From the NCBI RefSeq assembly GCF_018457175.1, contig NZ_JAGFNU010000001.1:726692-790691 (forward strand): a stretch of DNA of 64,000 bases, read 5' to 3'. The position numbers and the translations under genes are program-made. The DNA is from Pseudohalocynthiibacter aestuariivivens. Lineage in GTDB: Bacteria; Pseudomonadota; Alphaproteobacteria; Rhodobacterales; Rhodobacteraceae. Below the pieces are notes generated by a model. It saw only the letters and a program-made list of their open reading frames with translations, was not told where the DNA came from and ran no database searches. Shown piece after piece: positions 1 to 9,341 of this stretch. How positions within the stretch are numbered: the first letter of the stretch is position 1; each line of letters starts with the position of its first letter.

Positions 1-1023
1 GGCAATAACGATTGTTGTGTATGGCACCTCAAGATACTCGGCCATCAGAAAGCTGGCAGCCCCCATAATTGGCGGTGTAATTTGCCCACCTGCACTTGCG
101 GCCGCCTCCACACCACCAGCGAAATGGCCGGGGTAGCCCATTCTTTTCATATTCGGAATCGTGAGCGAGCCGGTCGAAACCGTATTGGCGATGGAAGAGC
201 CGGATATCGTGCCAAAGAAAGCGGATGAAACCACTGAAACTTTCGCTGGCCCGCCCGTGTAGCGGCCTGCTGCGATCATGGCGTTGTCGACGAAAAATTG
301 ACCAAGCCCCATGCGCTGGGCAACAACGCCAAACAGCACAAAGTGGAAAACGACCGTCGAAACAACCCAGAGCGTGACGCCGAAGATACCTTCGGCCGGG
401 AAATACATGTTGTTTACGAACTGGTGCCAGTCGACCCCCGGATGGCGCAAAATCTGAGCGGGCATGTAAGGGCCAAACAGGGCGTAGATCATGAAGACGC
501 TGATAATCATTGGCAGCACAAATCCGATGGTGCGCCGTGCAATCTCAAGGACTGCCAAAATCAGAACAGATCCGAAAAACACATCAAGCCCGGTTGGGTT
601 GCCTTGGCGTAGCGCCTGTTCAGGAATAGCCAGACCAAAACTATCTAAACCGCGCCAACTAAGCCATAAGAACAAAGCTGCGCAGACGCCAAGGATCATG
701 ATTGCCCAATCATAAATCGGGACGTTGCCTGGGGCTAGAATGCGTCCGGGGCGGTGCTCGTAGCTTTGTGCAAGCTTTAAAAGCGGGAAGCCGACGAATA
801 TAAAGATAAACAAACCGGAAAGGTGAATTCCCATGTGAACATGATCAACGGGTGTCCCGAAACCTGCTGTCCAAAGGTGATAAAGGGCAAAAGCGACCGT
901 TCCCCAATACATGACTTTGGTCAGCTGAGGGCTGTTGTTCCGCGTCGCAAGAGCCGAGTCATATTTTCGCTCAAGCGCCTCTAGGGCTTTGGCGTCAAGT
1001 TCATGTGGGGCAGGCGAAGTCAT
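1..1023 (-). CDS. TRAP transporter fused permease (DctQM type), partial
   Basis: Membrane component of a TRAP (tripartite ATP-independent periplasmic) importer in which the small and large permeases are one chain, the form that goes with TAXI binding proteins. Translating the minus strand from the ATG at 1021-1023 gives 341 codons that run off the left edge of the window. The N-terminus is soluble (MTSPAPHELDAKALE), followed by hydrophobic helices. Typical large-permease signatures appear near the truncated end: FGTISGSSIANTVSTGS, then GGVEAAASAGGQITPPIMG. It lies 103 bp downstream of the TAXI binding-protein gene on the same strand, so the two form one transporter. The substrate is not evident from the sequence. 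Confidence 0.88.
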   Translation of the reverse strand, partial: MTSPAPHELDAKALEALERKYDSALATRNNSPQLTKVMYWGTVAFALYHLWTAGFGTPVDHVHMGIHLSGLFIFIFVGFPLLKLAQSYEHRPGRILAPGNVPIYDWAIMILGVCAALFLWLSWRGLDSFGLAIPEQALRQGNPTGLDVFFGSVLILAVLEIARRTIGFVLPMIISVFMIYALFGPYMPAQILRHPGVDWHQFVNNMYFPAEGIFGVTLWVVSTVVFHFVLFGVVAQRMGLGQFFVDNAMIAAGRYTGGPAKVSVVSSAFFGTISGSSIANTVSTGSLTIPNMKRMGYPGHFAGGVEAAASAGGQITPPIMGAASFLMAEYLEVPYTTIVIA

Positions 1024-1056
1024 ACTGGTCACTCCGGATGGGGGGTGATTAAAAGG

Positions 1057-1085
1057 GGCAGGCCGAGGCTGTGCAACGGCCTGCC
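1057..1085 (-). terminator. Hairpin between TRAP binding-protein and permease genes
   Basis: A perfect 9-bp stem (GGCAGGCCG at 1057-1065 with CGGCCTGCC at 1077-1085) and an 11-nt loop lie in the gap between the TAXI binding-protein gene and the permease gene. Read on the minus strand it is followed by CCTTTT, a weak U-run. It could act as a partial terminator or RNA-stabilising stem that lets more binding protein than permease be made. Confidence 0.6.
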
Positions 1086-1126
1086 GTTCGTTTTGGGGTT
1101 ATCGGTATACGAAAATCAGAAAGTGA

Positions 1127-2137
1127 TTACTCGAGCATGCCAATTTCACGGTAGTAACGCTCTGCTCCCGGGTGCAACGGAACACCGATACCGTCAACAC
1201 CAAGCAATGCTGTTTCCAGAGTGATTGCACGACCTTTGGGGTGACCGTTGTCCAACAACTTGCGAGCTGTGCTTGACCACAGTGCTTTGGTGATTTCGTA
1301 AATCAGGTCTTCAGACTGGTTTGCATTGGTAACAAGCATGCCTGAAACCGCCACAGTGTTAACGTCATAGGCTACACCGGGGTATACACCAGCCGCAATT
1401 GTTGACGGTACATAGTATGGTACGGTTTCATTTGCCTGACGCACTTCTTCCTCGGTGAAGGAGTAAAGTTCCATCCCTTTTGTGTTGTCGAGCTGGATCA
1501 TCGCTGCAACGGGTGTACCTGCAGCATAGAAATAAGCATCGAGCTGCCCGTCAGAAATTCGCTCAGCGCTTTGGCTGTTGTTAAGCTCTGCTTCGTCGAT
1601 GTTGTCACGGGTTATGCCGTGGTCACCAAGGATGAGCTCAACAGCAATCTGCGTACCAGAACCCGCCTGGGCGATTCCAACGCGTTTGCCTTCCAGTGCA
1701 GCCAGCCCGTCCAACGTTGAGCCTTTTGGTAGAACGAGGTGCAAATCTTCGGGAAACAGGTTCGCAATAACGCGAAGATCAGGTTTTGCGTCACCTTCGT
1801 ATTTCCCGATGCCATTGTAAGCAAAATGCAGTGTTGCGGCGCCTGTAAGGCCTGCTTCCATCTGGCCAGCCTGGATCGCATTCACATTGTGCGCTGATGC
1901 GTTTGTGGATTGCGCGATAGCAACAAGACCGGGAACGCCGCAGTTCCCGCCTTCGTCACATGCACGGGACCCAGGAGGGTTCGAAATCGCGTTAGCGATT
2001 ATGCCACCGATCGGAAAGTAAGTTCCGCCCGCACCACCCGTGCCAATACGGAAAAAGGTCATTTCCTGTGCAAAGGCTGTTCCAGCCAACATGGCGCTGG
2101 CCAATGCGACGCCCGTAAGTTTCGTAAACAATGTCAT
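1127..2137 (-). CDS. TAXI family TRAP transporter solute-binding protein
   Basis: Periplasmic binding protein of 336 aa for the TRAP permease downstream. The N-terminus is a clear Sec signal peptide (MTLFTKLTGVALASAML, cleavage probably after AFA). The mature protein opens with the TAXI-family glycine-rich segment (RIGTGGAGGTYFPIGG) and then carries a conserved asparagine-rich stretch near TNASAHNVNAIQAGQ. Length is normal for the family. It is divergent from a LysR gene with 170 bp between them, and that regulator is the obvious candidate to control it. TAXI ligands are usually glutamate, other carboxylates or uncharacterised acids, and nothing here fixes the ligand. Confidence 0.9.
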   Translation of the reverse strand: MTLFTKLTGVALASAMLAGTAFAQEMTFFRIGTGGAGGTYFPIGGIIANAISNPPGSRACDEGGNCGVPGLVAIAQSTNASAHNVNAIQAGQMEAGLTGAATLHFAYNGIGKYEGDAKPDLRVIANLFPEDLHLVLPKGSTLDGLAALEGKRVGIAQAGSGTQIAVELILGDHGITRDNIDEAELNNSQSAERISDGQLDAYFYAAGTPVAAMIQLDNTKGMELYSFTEEEVRQANETVPYYVPSTIAAGVYPGVAYDVNTVAVSGMLVTNANQSEDLIYEITKALWSSTARKLLDNGHPKGRAITLETALLGVDGIGVPLHPGAERYYREIGMLE

Positions 2138-2239
2138 TATATTCCTCCCAGAACAAAAATCTCAATCCAAGTGGCGCGTATGTTTCGCATAATATGGACT
2201 TGGACTTGATGTCTGACAGAATGTCGCGGTAACTCAATA

Positions 2240-2265
2240 AAATCAAATTTTTATTATTTTGATTT
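2240..2265. promoter_or_regulatory. Inverted repeat in LysR/TAXI divergent promoter
   Basis: AAATCAAA (2240-2247) and TTTGATTT (2258-2265) form a perfect 8-bp inverted repeat with a 10-nt spacer in the AT-rich region between the divergent TAXI binding-protein and LysR genes. Its size and place fit a LysR binding site controlling both promoters. This is inferred from position and symmetry only. Confidence 0.5.
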
Positions 2266-2307
2266 CCATAAATTATTTTTATACTGAATGTAAGAGAGGG
2301 TTGCACA

Positions 2308-3240
2308 TTGAACTTAAAACAACTCGCCGCGTTTCGGGAAGTCATGCTTAGCGGATCAGTTTCGCAGGCTGCCCGCAATTTGAACCTTACACAGCCCGCT
2401 GTCAGCGCGTCGTTACGTACTTTGGAAGATGAGCTCCAGCTGAAGTTGTTTGAGCGTCGTCAGGGAAGGTTGATCGCCGTTCCCGAAGCGCATTATCTTT
2501 TAGCAGAGGCGTCAGAAACGCTAGACCGGTTGGCCGCAGCAAAACAAAACCTTCGTAGCCTGAGCAGCAAGAAAAGCGGGGTTTTGCAGATTGTGGCAAT
2601 GCCGGGTCCGTCGGTCTTTTTGTTACCCAAGCTCATAAGTCAGTTTGTGGCCGACAATGATGATGTCAAAGTTACTCTAACAACACGTAGCTCACAGCAG
2701 GTCCAGCAGATGGTGGCAACTCAGAATTTCGACCTTGGAATTGCTGATTTAGGGGCTGACAAAATTACCGGTGTGAACCTCGTTGAGGCTGATATCTTAA
2801 ACAGCACCGGGGTTTGTGCTGTGCCAGCACGCGACCCGCTGGCGGAAAAACCACTCATTTCGGCATCTGATCTCGACGGAAAGCCGATGGCGGTTTTGCA
2901 GCACACGCATTCGAGTCATGTTTTGACAAAGGCGACGTTTGACGCTGTAGGGGCAACTTTCAATCCGCGTTTTGAGTCGCAGTATTTTTTGCCTCTCTTT
3001 ACTTTTGTTGAAGCAGGGCAGGCCTATGCTATTGTCGACAAGCTAAGTGCGGAAAGCTATCGGCTCTATACACGCGGTGAACCTGAGATTGTCTTTCGTC
3101 CATACGTCCCCGAAGTCGTGCTTCGGTTTGCATTGCTCACACCCGCGCATCGCCCATCATCAATGCTCGCAAGTTCATTCGCGGAACTCTGGAAAGAAAC
3201 AGTCGCAAGAATTGAAAGTGATGAATTGTTAGGGAGCTAG
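2308..3240 (+). CDS. LysR family transcriptional regulator
   Basis: DNA-binding regulator of 310 aa. The N-terminal winged helix-turn-helix (about residues 1-60: MNLKQLAAFREVMLSGSVSQ, then AARNLNLTQPAVSASLRTLE) is typical LysR, and the remainder is the periplasmic-binding-like effector domain. The start is a TTG at 2308 with GAGAGG 8 nt upstream; no in-frame ATG gives a complete HTH. It is divergent from the TAXI-TRAP genes, so it probably controls that transporter in response to its substrate or a metabolite. It converges on the paaX gene with about 25 bp between stops. Confidence 0.88.
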   Translation: MNLKQLAAFREVMLSGSVSQAARNLNLTQPAVSASLRTLEDELQLKLFERRQGRLIAVPEAHYLLAEASETLDRLAAAKQNLRSLSSKKSGVLQIVAMPGPSVFLLPKLISQFVADNDDVKVTLTTRSSQQVQQMVATQNFDLGIADLGADKITGVNLVEADILNSTGVCAVPARDPLAEKPLISASDLDGKPMAVLQHTHSSHVLTKATFDAVGATFNPRFESQYFLPLFTFVEAGQAYAIVDKLSAESYRLYTRGEPEIVFRPYVPEVVLRFALLTPAHRPSSMLASSFAELWKETVARIESDELLGS

Positions 3241-3265
3241 ATCGACTGAACTCAAACACGGACGT

Positions 3266-4078
3266 TCAGGTCGTGCGTTCCAGACCGCGAAGTGAAGGGC
3301 GTTTGAGCATACCCAGAAGTTGGTGGACCAGAGCTCTGCATTCATTTTCGCGCCAGTCTTTTGAATAGAAAGTTTCTGGCAGTTCCGGATGTCGCAGCAG
3401 ATTGCGCCTCCAGTTATGCACAACAAGCGTACGCAGCGTCGCGATCTCCAGCGGCGTGAGAGAGGTATCCGGTCTTACAAGCTCGGCTACGGCCAACAGG
3501 TTTTTTTCGAGAGACTTATACTCGGAAACCAGTTTCGCAGGGGCAATCGTTTTTTTCAGCCAGTTTGGTACAACCAACGTGCTGCCTTCCAGCGCGAAAA
3601 CTTCTGGTAAAGTTTCCGAAGGCGCGCCATTTCCAAGATAAACACCTGTCCCAAGCACGACATAGTCCTTACCAAGGAAATCCCTTTCAAAACACTGCCT
3701 GTCTGTTTGTGTCATTGGCTTTGTCACAACGACGTGCCAGTTTTCGTCTGTTTTAACATTTCGGGCGTAGATGCGTGGTGTGGCCTTGGCACTTTGCACC
3801 AGACCATAGTTTGTCAGGCTGTAGAAACTGGTGCGTCCAACCTTTTCACTTTTGATCCATCCGTCTTTGCGAAGACGGTGAAGGGCAACGCGCATGGCTT
3901 CGGGCTTAATACCCATCTGATCGGTGATACGCGACATGAGCGGCCCACTGATCTGGTCACCGGGGCGTTGTGCAAGATCCCCGAAAAGGGTCACGATAAT
4001 TGACCAGACCCGTTGTTCTCCATTTCGGGTCAGTTCTTCGACTGATTTTTGAAAGGCGTGGTCAGCAAGTGAATTCAT
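3266..4078 (-). CDS. paaX: PaaX family transcriptional repressor
   Basis: Regulator of phenylacetate catabolism; the E. coli homologue is a repressor released by phenylacetyl-CoA. The protein has an N-terminal winged helix (VWSIIVTLFGDLAQRPGDQI, then MRVALHRLRKDGWI) and the PaaX C-terminal regions including NWRRNLLRHPELPETFY. I start it at the ATG at 4078 (270 aa), which begins just before the HTH; the frame is open to 4144, and neither upstream Met has a convincing ribosome site. It is the last gene of the left-going paa operon, 108 bp after paaZ. It coexists with a TetR regulator at 15.1-15.7 kb, so the pathway may answer to two regulators. Confidence 0.88.
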   Translation of the reverse strand: MNSLADHAFQKSVEELTRNGEQRVWSIIVTLFGDLAQRPGDQISGPLMSRITDQMGIKPEAMRVALHRLRKDGWIKSEKVGRTSFYSLTNYGLVQSAKATPRIYARNVKTDENWHVVVTKPMTQTDRQCFERDFLGKDYVVLGTGVYLGNGAPSETLPEVFALEGSTLVVPNWLKKTIAPAKLVSEYKSLEKNLLAVAELVRPDTSLTPLEIATLRTLVVHNWRRNLLRHPELPETFYSKDWRENECRALVHQLLGMLKRPSLRGLERTT

Positions 4079-4186
4079 ACAGTCTATATAGGCGTTACCT
4101 TTTCGCCTGACCATACGGCACGGTGGCAACCCGAAGAGATGCAAGGTCTTGCCACCCTTCGGGTTTAAAACTGCAAGTTTCGCGTT

Positions 4187-6217
4187 TCAGTAAGCATTCA
4201 TGGTCAAAAGTTCATACTCCGCGACAAGCTCGTCTTCCTGATTTGTAAGTGATACGTGCCAGCGCACTTCGCCATACTCCTCGTTTCTGCCCGTTTTCTT
4301 TTTCACCGTCAGGCGAACTTTTATGCTGTCACCTGCCTGAACAGGTTTCATGAATCGCAACCCGTCGAGACCGGTATTGGCCAAAACGGGACCAGGATTT
4401 GGTTCTACAAACAAGCCAGCAGCAAAAGATAGCAGAAGGTAGCCATGCGCGACGCGCCCAGGAAAGAACGGGTTGGCTGCTGCGGCCTCTTCATCCATGT
4501 GGGCGTAGAACGTGTCACCTGTGAACTCGGCAAAATGCTCGATATCATCCAGCGAAATTTCACGTGATGCGGTATGGATCGTTTCACCAATCGCAAGGTC
4601 GCCAAAATTTCTGGTGAAGGGGTGCTCCGTGCCTTCAATCTCTTGTGCGCCGGGATTCCATGTTCCGCTGATTGCTGACAGGATGTCAGGGCTGCCTTGG
4701 ATAGCGGTCCGTTGCATATAGTGCATCACACCCCGTACCCCGCCCATCTCTTCGCCACCTCCAGCGCGACCTGGTCCGCCGTGCACCATGTGCGGCAGGG
4801 GCGAGCCGTGCCCGGTGCTTTCTTTCATGCTGTCACGGTTGTTGAAGTAAATGCGCCCATGATAAGCGCCAACTCCCATCACCAAATTTCGAGCAATGTT
4901 TCCATCGCGGGTAATGACAGATGCAACCAGGCTGCCTTCGCCACGGTTCGCAAGCTGAATCGCGTGATCCAGATCACGATAGCCCATGATAGTTGAAACA
5001 GGCCCAAATGCTTCGGTGCAATGCACAAGATCGGAAGTGTCCGGGTTTGCGCAGTGAAACAGCATTGGCGGAACAAAGGCACCCTTTTCAGCGCCTTCGC
5101 CCTGAAGGGTGAAATTGTCAGGGTCGCCATATACCCGCTCTGCCTGCTGCCCGATGATCGCCGCCTTTTCCAGAACATCGCGTTTCTGACTTTCAGAGAC
5201 CAAGGCCCCCATGCGCACACCTTCAGCGCGAGGATCACCGATTGTTGTTTGATCGAGCCTTGCTGACAACGCTTTGATTAGTGCCTCGACTTGAACTTCA
5301 GGCGCAATGATCCTGCGAATTGCTGTGCATTTCTGCCCGGCTTTTGCGGTCATCTCACGGCTGACTTCTTTCACGAACAGGTCAAATTCGGGTGTGCCGG
5401 GGGTCGCGTCAGCCCCAAGAATCGAAGCATTCAGGCTGTCCTGTTCCGCAACAAACCGGATTGAATTTTGCAAAATGTTCGGTGCTGACCGCAGGCTGAG
5501 CGCGGTATGTGCTGAGCCTGTAAAGCTGACGATATCCTGCATTCCCAAACGGTCCAGCAAATCCCCCGTGCCACCTGAAATCAGCTGAACGGAACCCGCA
5601 GGTAACAGACCGCTGTCGAGCATGATCCGAACGCAAGCCTCGGTGACGTAGCAGCTGGAGGTTGCAGGTTTAACGATAGCCGGAACGCCAGCCAAAAGCG
5701 TTGGTGCCAGCTTTTCAAGCATACCCCAAACAGGGAAGTTGAAAGCGTTGATGTGCACCGCAACCCCCTGCAGCGGGGTGCAAATGTGTTGTCCCAGAAA
5801 GGTGCCATTCCGGCTAAGCTGTTCAATTTCACCATCCAGATAAACATGCCCGTCCGGCATCTCGCGCCGGCCTTTTGAGGCAAAGACGAACATTGTGCCA
5901 ATCCCGCCATCAATATCAATCAGGTGGTCTGATTGCGTCGCACCCGTATCAAAGGAAATGTCATAAAGTGCTTGTTTGTGTTTTCCGATCTGCATCGCAA
6001 CGGCTTTGAGCATCCGGGCGCGATCATGAAAGGTCATGGCGCGAAGCGCTGGGCCACCAACATCGCGGCCATAATCCAGCATAGATTGCACATCCAGTGC
6101 GTCATTGCCGGCCTTTGCAATCACTTCTCCGGTGATAGCGCTTTTAATAATACGTGCGGATTGACCGGGTTGAACCCACTGACCGGCGGCAAAACTGCTG
6201 ATTTTCTGTATCGTCAT
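4187..6217 (-). CDS. paaZ: Bifunctional PaaZ: oxepin-CoA hydrolase / aldehyde dehydrogenase
   Basis: Ring-cleaving enzyme of the phenylacetyl-CoA pathway, 676 aa. The N-terminal aldehyde dehydrogenase domain has the catalytic cysteine (C297 in GQKCTAIRR) and general base (E258 in VAEQDSLN), close to C295 and E256 of E. coli PaaZ. The C-terminal MaoC-type hydratase domain starts near residue 545 and keeps the catalytic pair D568 and H573 in TGDTFYAH. Both activities are therefore predicted to be intact, so the reactive aldehyde should be channelled to 3-oxo-5,6-dehydrosuberyl-CoA rather than leak to tropone-type products. It is preceded by the P450 gene with a 10-bp gap in the same operon. Confidence 0.95.
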   Translation of the reverse strand: MTIQKISSFAAGQWVQPGQSARIIKSAITGEVIAKAGNDALDVQSMLDYGRDVGGPALRAMTFHDRARMLKAVAMQIGKHKQALYDISFDTGATQSDHLIDIDGGIGTMFVFASKGRREMPDGHVYLDGEIEQLSRNGTFLGQHICTPLQGVAVHINAFNFPVWGMLEKLAPTLLAGVPAIVKPATSSCYVTEACVRIMLDSGLLPAGSVQLISGGTGDLLDRLGMQDIVSFTGSAHTALSLRSAPNILQNSIRFVAEQDSLNASILGADATPGTPEFDLFVKEVSREMTAKAGQKCTAIRRIIAPEVQVEALIKALSARLDQTTIGDPRAEGVRMGALVSESQKRDVLEKAAIIGQQAERVYGDPDNFTLQGEGAEKGAFVPPMLFHCANPDTSDLVHCTEAFGPVSTIMGYRDLDHAIQLANRGEGSLVASVITRDGNIARNLVMGVGAYHGRIYFNNRDSMKESTGHGSPLPHMVHGGPGRAGGGEEMGGVRGVMHYMQRTAIQGSPDILSAISGTWNPGAQEIEGTEHPFTRNFGDLAIGETIHTASREISLDDIEHFAEFTGDTFYAHMDEEAAAANPFFPGRVAHGYLLLSFAAGLFVEPNPGPVLANTGLDGLRFMKPVQAGDSIKVRLTVKKKTGRNEEYGEVRWHVSLTNQEDELVAEYELLTMNAY

Positions 6218-6227
6218 GATGATGTCC

Positions 6228-7418
6228 TTAGTTCAGTTGGGCGGGCAATCGGGCGTAACCGCGAAACCTGATGCGGCCGCCACGTTTTGCGCCTGAAGTC
6301 AGTTGGTAACTCGGGAAGCGTTCAAGAAAGCGCCCGATGGCGATGCGGCCTTCCATACGCGCGAGCGTCAGGCCGACACAGGTATGTGGACCACCGGCAA
6401 ACGCGAGGTGTTTGTTCGGCTTTCGTTCAACAATCAGCCGATCGGGGTCGTCGAATTTTGCTGGGTCACGGTTGGCCGCGCCAATAGAAAGATGCAGATC
6501 AGACCCTTTGGGGATTACTGTTTCGTGCAGCGTTAAGTCTTGCGTGGTCAGCCGGTTTCCGAGCTGATTGGGGCTTTCCATACGCAGGAATTCATCGACT
6601 GCCGTTGTTATCAATGATGGGTTGTCCAAAAGCGCGCGCCGCGCGTCCGGGTGCTCTGTAAGCAGTGCAAGCGCATTGCCGATCAGGTTGGTCGTGGTTT
6701 CGTGCCCGGCATTCAGGATAAAGATACAGTTTTGGTAAAGCTCAACTTCGCTTAATCCCCCACCTTTGTCAGTTTGAATAAGCCGTGTCAGAACATCTGT
6801 TTCCGGGTCTCCCGGGTGGCTTCGGCGCTCAGCAACAATGACGCGTAAAAAATCCACAAATTCTTCAACCGAACGATTGCCCCAGTCCAGTTGCTCTTGT
6901 GAAAGTTTCGGTTCAAGCGCGCCAAGGATTGCGAGCGACCAATTGCGCAATGGTCCACGCTGGTCACGCGGTATGTTGAGCAGGTTGCCGATGACCTCGA
7001 TTGGGATTGCACCTGCAAAATCCTCGATCAGTTCAACGGATATCTTACCCTCCATCTCGTCGAGCAGGCCACTAACCAGAGTTTCCAGACCCGGTTCCAA
7101 CTGGGCCAGCGCACGCGGGTTCATTGCCCCGACCATCACTTTTCGTACACGGGTGTGCAGGGGTGGGTCATTGAAGACAAGTGATGTTGTGTGATGTTCA
7201 AAAAGCGGGCTATCCACGCCAAATTTTGGCGCAAAGACCTTTTTCTTATCCGAGATAAACAGCTTGGTGTCCCGGTAAATCCGGTCCAGATCATCATAGC
7301 GCGAAATGACAAAAGACCCGTCAGCTTGTGGACAGACGGGCGCCTGTTCACGCAGCCATTGGTACGTGGGGTAGGGGTTTTCGTGAAACCCTTCCGGTGG
7401 GTTGGTCAGATCAAACAT
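6228..7418 (-). CDS. Cytochrome P450
   Basis: Soluble bacterial P450 of 396 aa, full length and without a membrane anchor. Seen in the sequence: I-helix oxygen-activation motif AGHETTTN, the K-helix ExxR (EFLR) and the heme-binding loop FAGGPHTCVG with the proximal Cys at about residue 347. The start overlaps the stop of dctM by one base (TGATG), and paaZ follows 10 bp later, so it is translationally embedded in the phenylacetate operon. No dedicated ferredoxin or reductase lies beside it. It may hydroxylate an aromatic precursor brought in by the TRAP transporter; that substrate is inference. P450 is not a standard paa component. Confidence 0.92.
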   Translation of the reverse strand: MFDLTNPPEGFHENPYPTYQWLREQAPVCPQADGSFVISRYDDLDRIYRDTKLFISDKKKVFAPKFGVDSPLFEHHTTSLVFNDPPLHTRVRKVMVGAMNPRALAQLEPGLETLVSGLLDEMEGKISVELIEDFAGAIPIEVIGNLLNIPRDQRGPLRNWSLAILGALEPKLSQEQLDWGNRSVEEFVDFLRVIVAERRSHPGDPETDVLTRLIQTDKGGGLSEVELYQNCIFILNAGHETTTNLIGNALALLTEHPDARRALLDNPSLITTAVDEFLRMESPNQLGNRLTTQDLTLHETVIPKGSDLHLSIGAANRDPAKFDDPDRLIVERKPNKHLAFAGGPHTCVGLTLARMEGRIAIGRFLERFPSYQLTSGAKRGGRIRFRGYARLPAQLN

Positions 7419-8770
7419 CAGTGTCCAAATGCGCCCATCTTATTGGGCAGATAAAGAACGATGATTGGCACAAGCACGATCAGAGCCAACCGGAAGATAT
7501 CTGCGATCCAAAACGGGGTGACACCTCTGAAAATCGTCGCTGTTGAAACATCGCCGACGACCGCCCTGAGAATGAAAACATTAAGACCGACAGGTGGTGT
7601 TATGAGTGAAATTTCCGTGACGACCACTACAACGATGCCAAACCAGATCGGATCATACCCAAGCGACATGACGACCGGGAAAAAGATTGGCACGGTGAGC
7701 AGCAGCATCGACAGGCTCTCAAAAACGCAGCCAAGGATGATGTAGATGCCAAGGATCATCAGCATGACGACCATTGGTGAAACATCATAGGCCGTGACCA
7801 TACCGATAAGCGCTTCGGGCAGGCCCGCAAGATTGACGAAGTTCGAGAAAATTTGCGCGCCAATCAGAACCGAAAAAAGTGCAGCAGCAGTGAAGGAGGT
7901 TTCTTTGAGCACTTCAAAGGTGGATTTTATTGTCAGACCACCCCGGCCAAGCGCAATCAGAAAAGCACCCATTGCGCCCATACCCGCCGCTTCAGTTGGT
8001 GAAAATGTCAGGTTCAGCGGCGCGAAATCAAAGATTCCATAGAGCCCGCCGATCACAAGGAAAAAGAGCAAAAGCACCGCCCAGACAGATCGCAACGCCT
8101 TTAGCCGATCACCCCATCCGGTGCGTTCACCGGCTGGCCCGGCATCCGGGTTGCGCATCACTGTCCAGCGAACCGCAAAAAGGTAAAAGAGGATACCCAA
8201 CATTCCAGGAATAATCCCCGCAATAAACAGTTTGCCAATAGAGGTTTCTGTCAGCAACCCGTAGATAACCAGAATGACAGAAGGTGGGATCAGAATGCCA
8301 AGCGTTCCGCCTGCTGCTATGGATGCGGTCGACAGTGAATCAGCATATCCATAACGCCGCATTTCTGGCATTGCGACTTTGGACATGGTTGCAGCTGTGG
8401 CCAGGGATGACCCACAGATCGCGGAAAATCCACCGCAGGCCGCAACTGTTGCCATGGCAAGGCCACCCCGCATGTGACCAAGGAATGCGTTCGAAACCGC
8501 GTAAAGTTCGCGCGCAAGACCACCCTTGTTCACAAACAGACCCATAAGAATGAAAAGCGGTACGACAGACAGCCCATAGTCTTGCGCAGTATCTGTGATT
8601 TGACGCCCAACCATCGACATTGCGGCCTTCAGGCCGCGTTCGGAAAAGATCGCGCCGCCACGTTCGTAGGCAAAGCCTAGCGAGCCAACCAAACCCATCG
8701 CAAAAACGATGGGCAGGCGCAAAAATACCAGTATCAGGACAACGGCAAAGCCGATCAGCGCAGCGGTCAT
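7418..8770 (-). CDS. dctM: TRAP transporter large permease DctM
   Basis: Twelve-helix-type ion-coupled permease of a DctPQM TRAP importer, 450 aa and strongly hydrophobic throughout. Family signatures are visible: GGFSAICGSSLATAATMSK in the first half, GTLGILIPPSVILVIYG, and EISLITPPVGLNVFI near the end. It overlaps dctQ by 4 nt (ATGA) and the P450 gene by 1 nt, so translation is coupled along the operon. It works with the DctQ and DctP proteins encoded immediately upstream. Because the whole set lies inside the paa operon, an aromatic acid such as phenylacetate is a plausible substrate. Confidence 0.93.
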   Translation of the reverse strand: MTAALIGFAVVLILVFLRLPIVFAMGLVGSLGFAYERGGAIFSERGLKAAMSMVGRQITDTAQDYGLSVVPLFILMGLFVNKGGLARELYAVSNAFLGHMRGGLAMATVAACGGFSAICGSSLATAATMSKVAMPEMRRYGYADSLSTASIAAGGTLGILIPPSVILVIYGLLTETSIGKLFIAGIIPGMLGILFYLFAVRWTVMRNPDAGPAGERTGWGDRLKALRSVWAVLLLFFLVIGGLYGIFDFAPLNLTFSPTEAAGMGAMGAFLIALGRGGLTIKSTFEVLKETSFTAAALFSVLIGAQIFSNFVNLAGLPEALIGMVTAYDVSPMVVMLMILGIYIILGCVFESLSMLLLTVPIFFPVVMSLGYDPIWFGIVVVVVTEISLITPPVGLNVFILRAVVGDVSTATIFRGVTPFWIADIFRLALIVLVPIIVLYLPNKMGAFGH

Positions 8771-9273
8771 TGCATGCTCTCCTGCAAGAGTTTGGGGGCA
8801 AAAAGACGAAGCAGTCCGGTGATGATCATCGCGGCAGAGGTAATTGCCGTCGCAAGCGCGATGAACCCACCGATGTAAAACTGTGGGATTGAAAGATACT
8901 CGGTCACATCGCCGTATTCCTGTGCGCGTTCAGACAACAGCCAGACACGATGAATCGGCCAGAACAACATGATCCCACTACTTAGAAAAACAGCCCCATC
9001 ACGCAACCGTTCCAGCCGGTGGCGATGGAAGAAGCCGTCTGTCAGATCAACTGCAATATGCTCACCCCGAGCCGAGATTATGGGAAGAACGGAGAAAACC
9101 ATAATTGCCATCAAAATGCGGGTCAGTTCCGTTGCAGCTTCAATTGGTGAATTAAAAAGTGACCTCAGGATGACATCACAAAAAGTCATGACCATCAGAA
9201 TGAAGAGTGCGAAACAAGCCAGCAGCACTGGCAAGAAACTGATGCGCTGCATTAGGTTTATCAGGTTTTTCAA
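8767..9273 (-). CDS. dctQ: TRAP transporter small permease DctQ
   Basis: Four-helix membrane subunit of 168 aa that partners the large permease. Hydrophobic segments are seen at about residues 13-35, 50-65, 90-110 and 135-158; TRAP small permeases typically have this pattern and length. The motif RGEHIAVDL between helices two and three is common in the family. Its stop overlaps the dctM start by 4 nt. A 9-bp GC-rich hairpin separates it from the upstream binding-protein gene. Confidence 0.88.
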   Translation of the reverse strand: MKNLINLMQRISFLPVLLACFALFILMVMTFCDVILRSLFNSPIEAATELTRILMAIMVFSVLPIISARGEHIAVDLTDGFFHRHRLERLRDGAVFLSSGIMLFWPIHRVWLLSERAQEYGDVTEYLSIPQFYIGGFIALATAITSAAMIITGLLRLFAPKLLQESMQ

Positions 9274-9297
9274 TACGCTACCTCCAGTGTGTCGCTT

Positions 9298-9327
9298 CAG
9301 GCTGGCGGAGACGGCTCAGCCAGCCTG
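9298..9327 (-). terminator. Hairpin between dctP and dctQ
   Basis: CAGGCTGGC (9298-9306) and GCCAGCCTG (9319-9327) form a perfect 9-bp stem with a 12-nt loop in the 68-bp gap between dctP and dctQ. There is no U-run on the minus strand, so it is more likely an RNA-stabilising or processing stem than a full terminator. The position matches the hairpins in the two other TRAP operons of the window. Confidence 0.55.
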
Positions 9328-9341
9328 ATTTTTAAGTCAGT

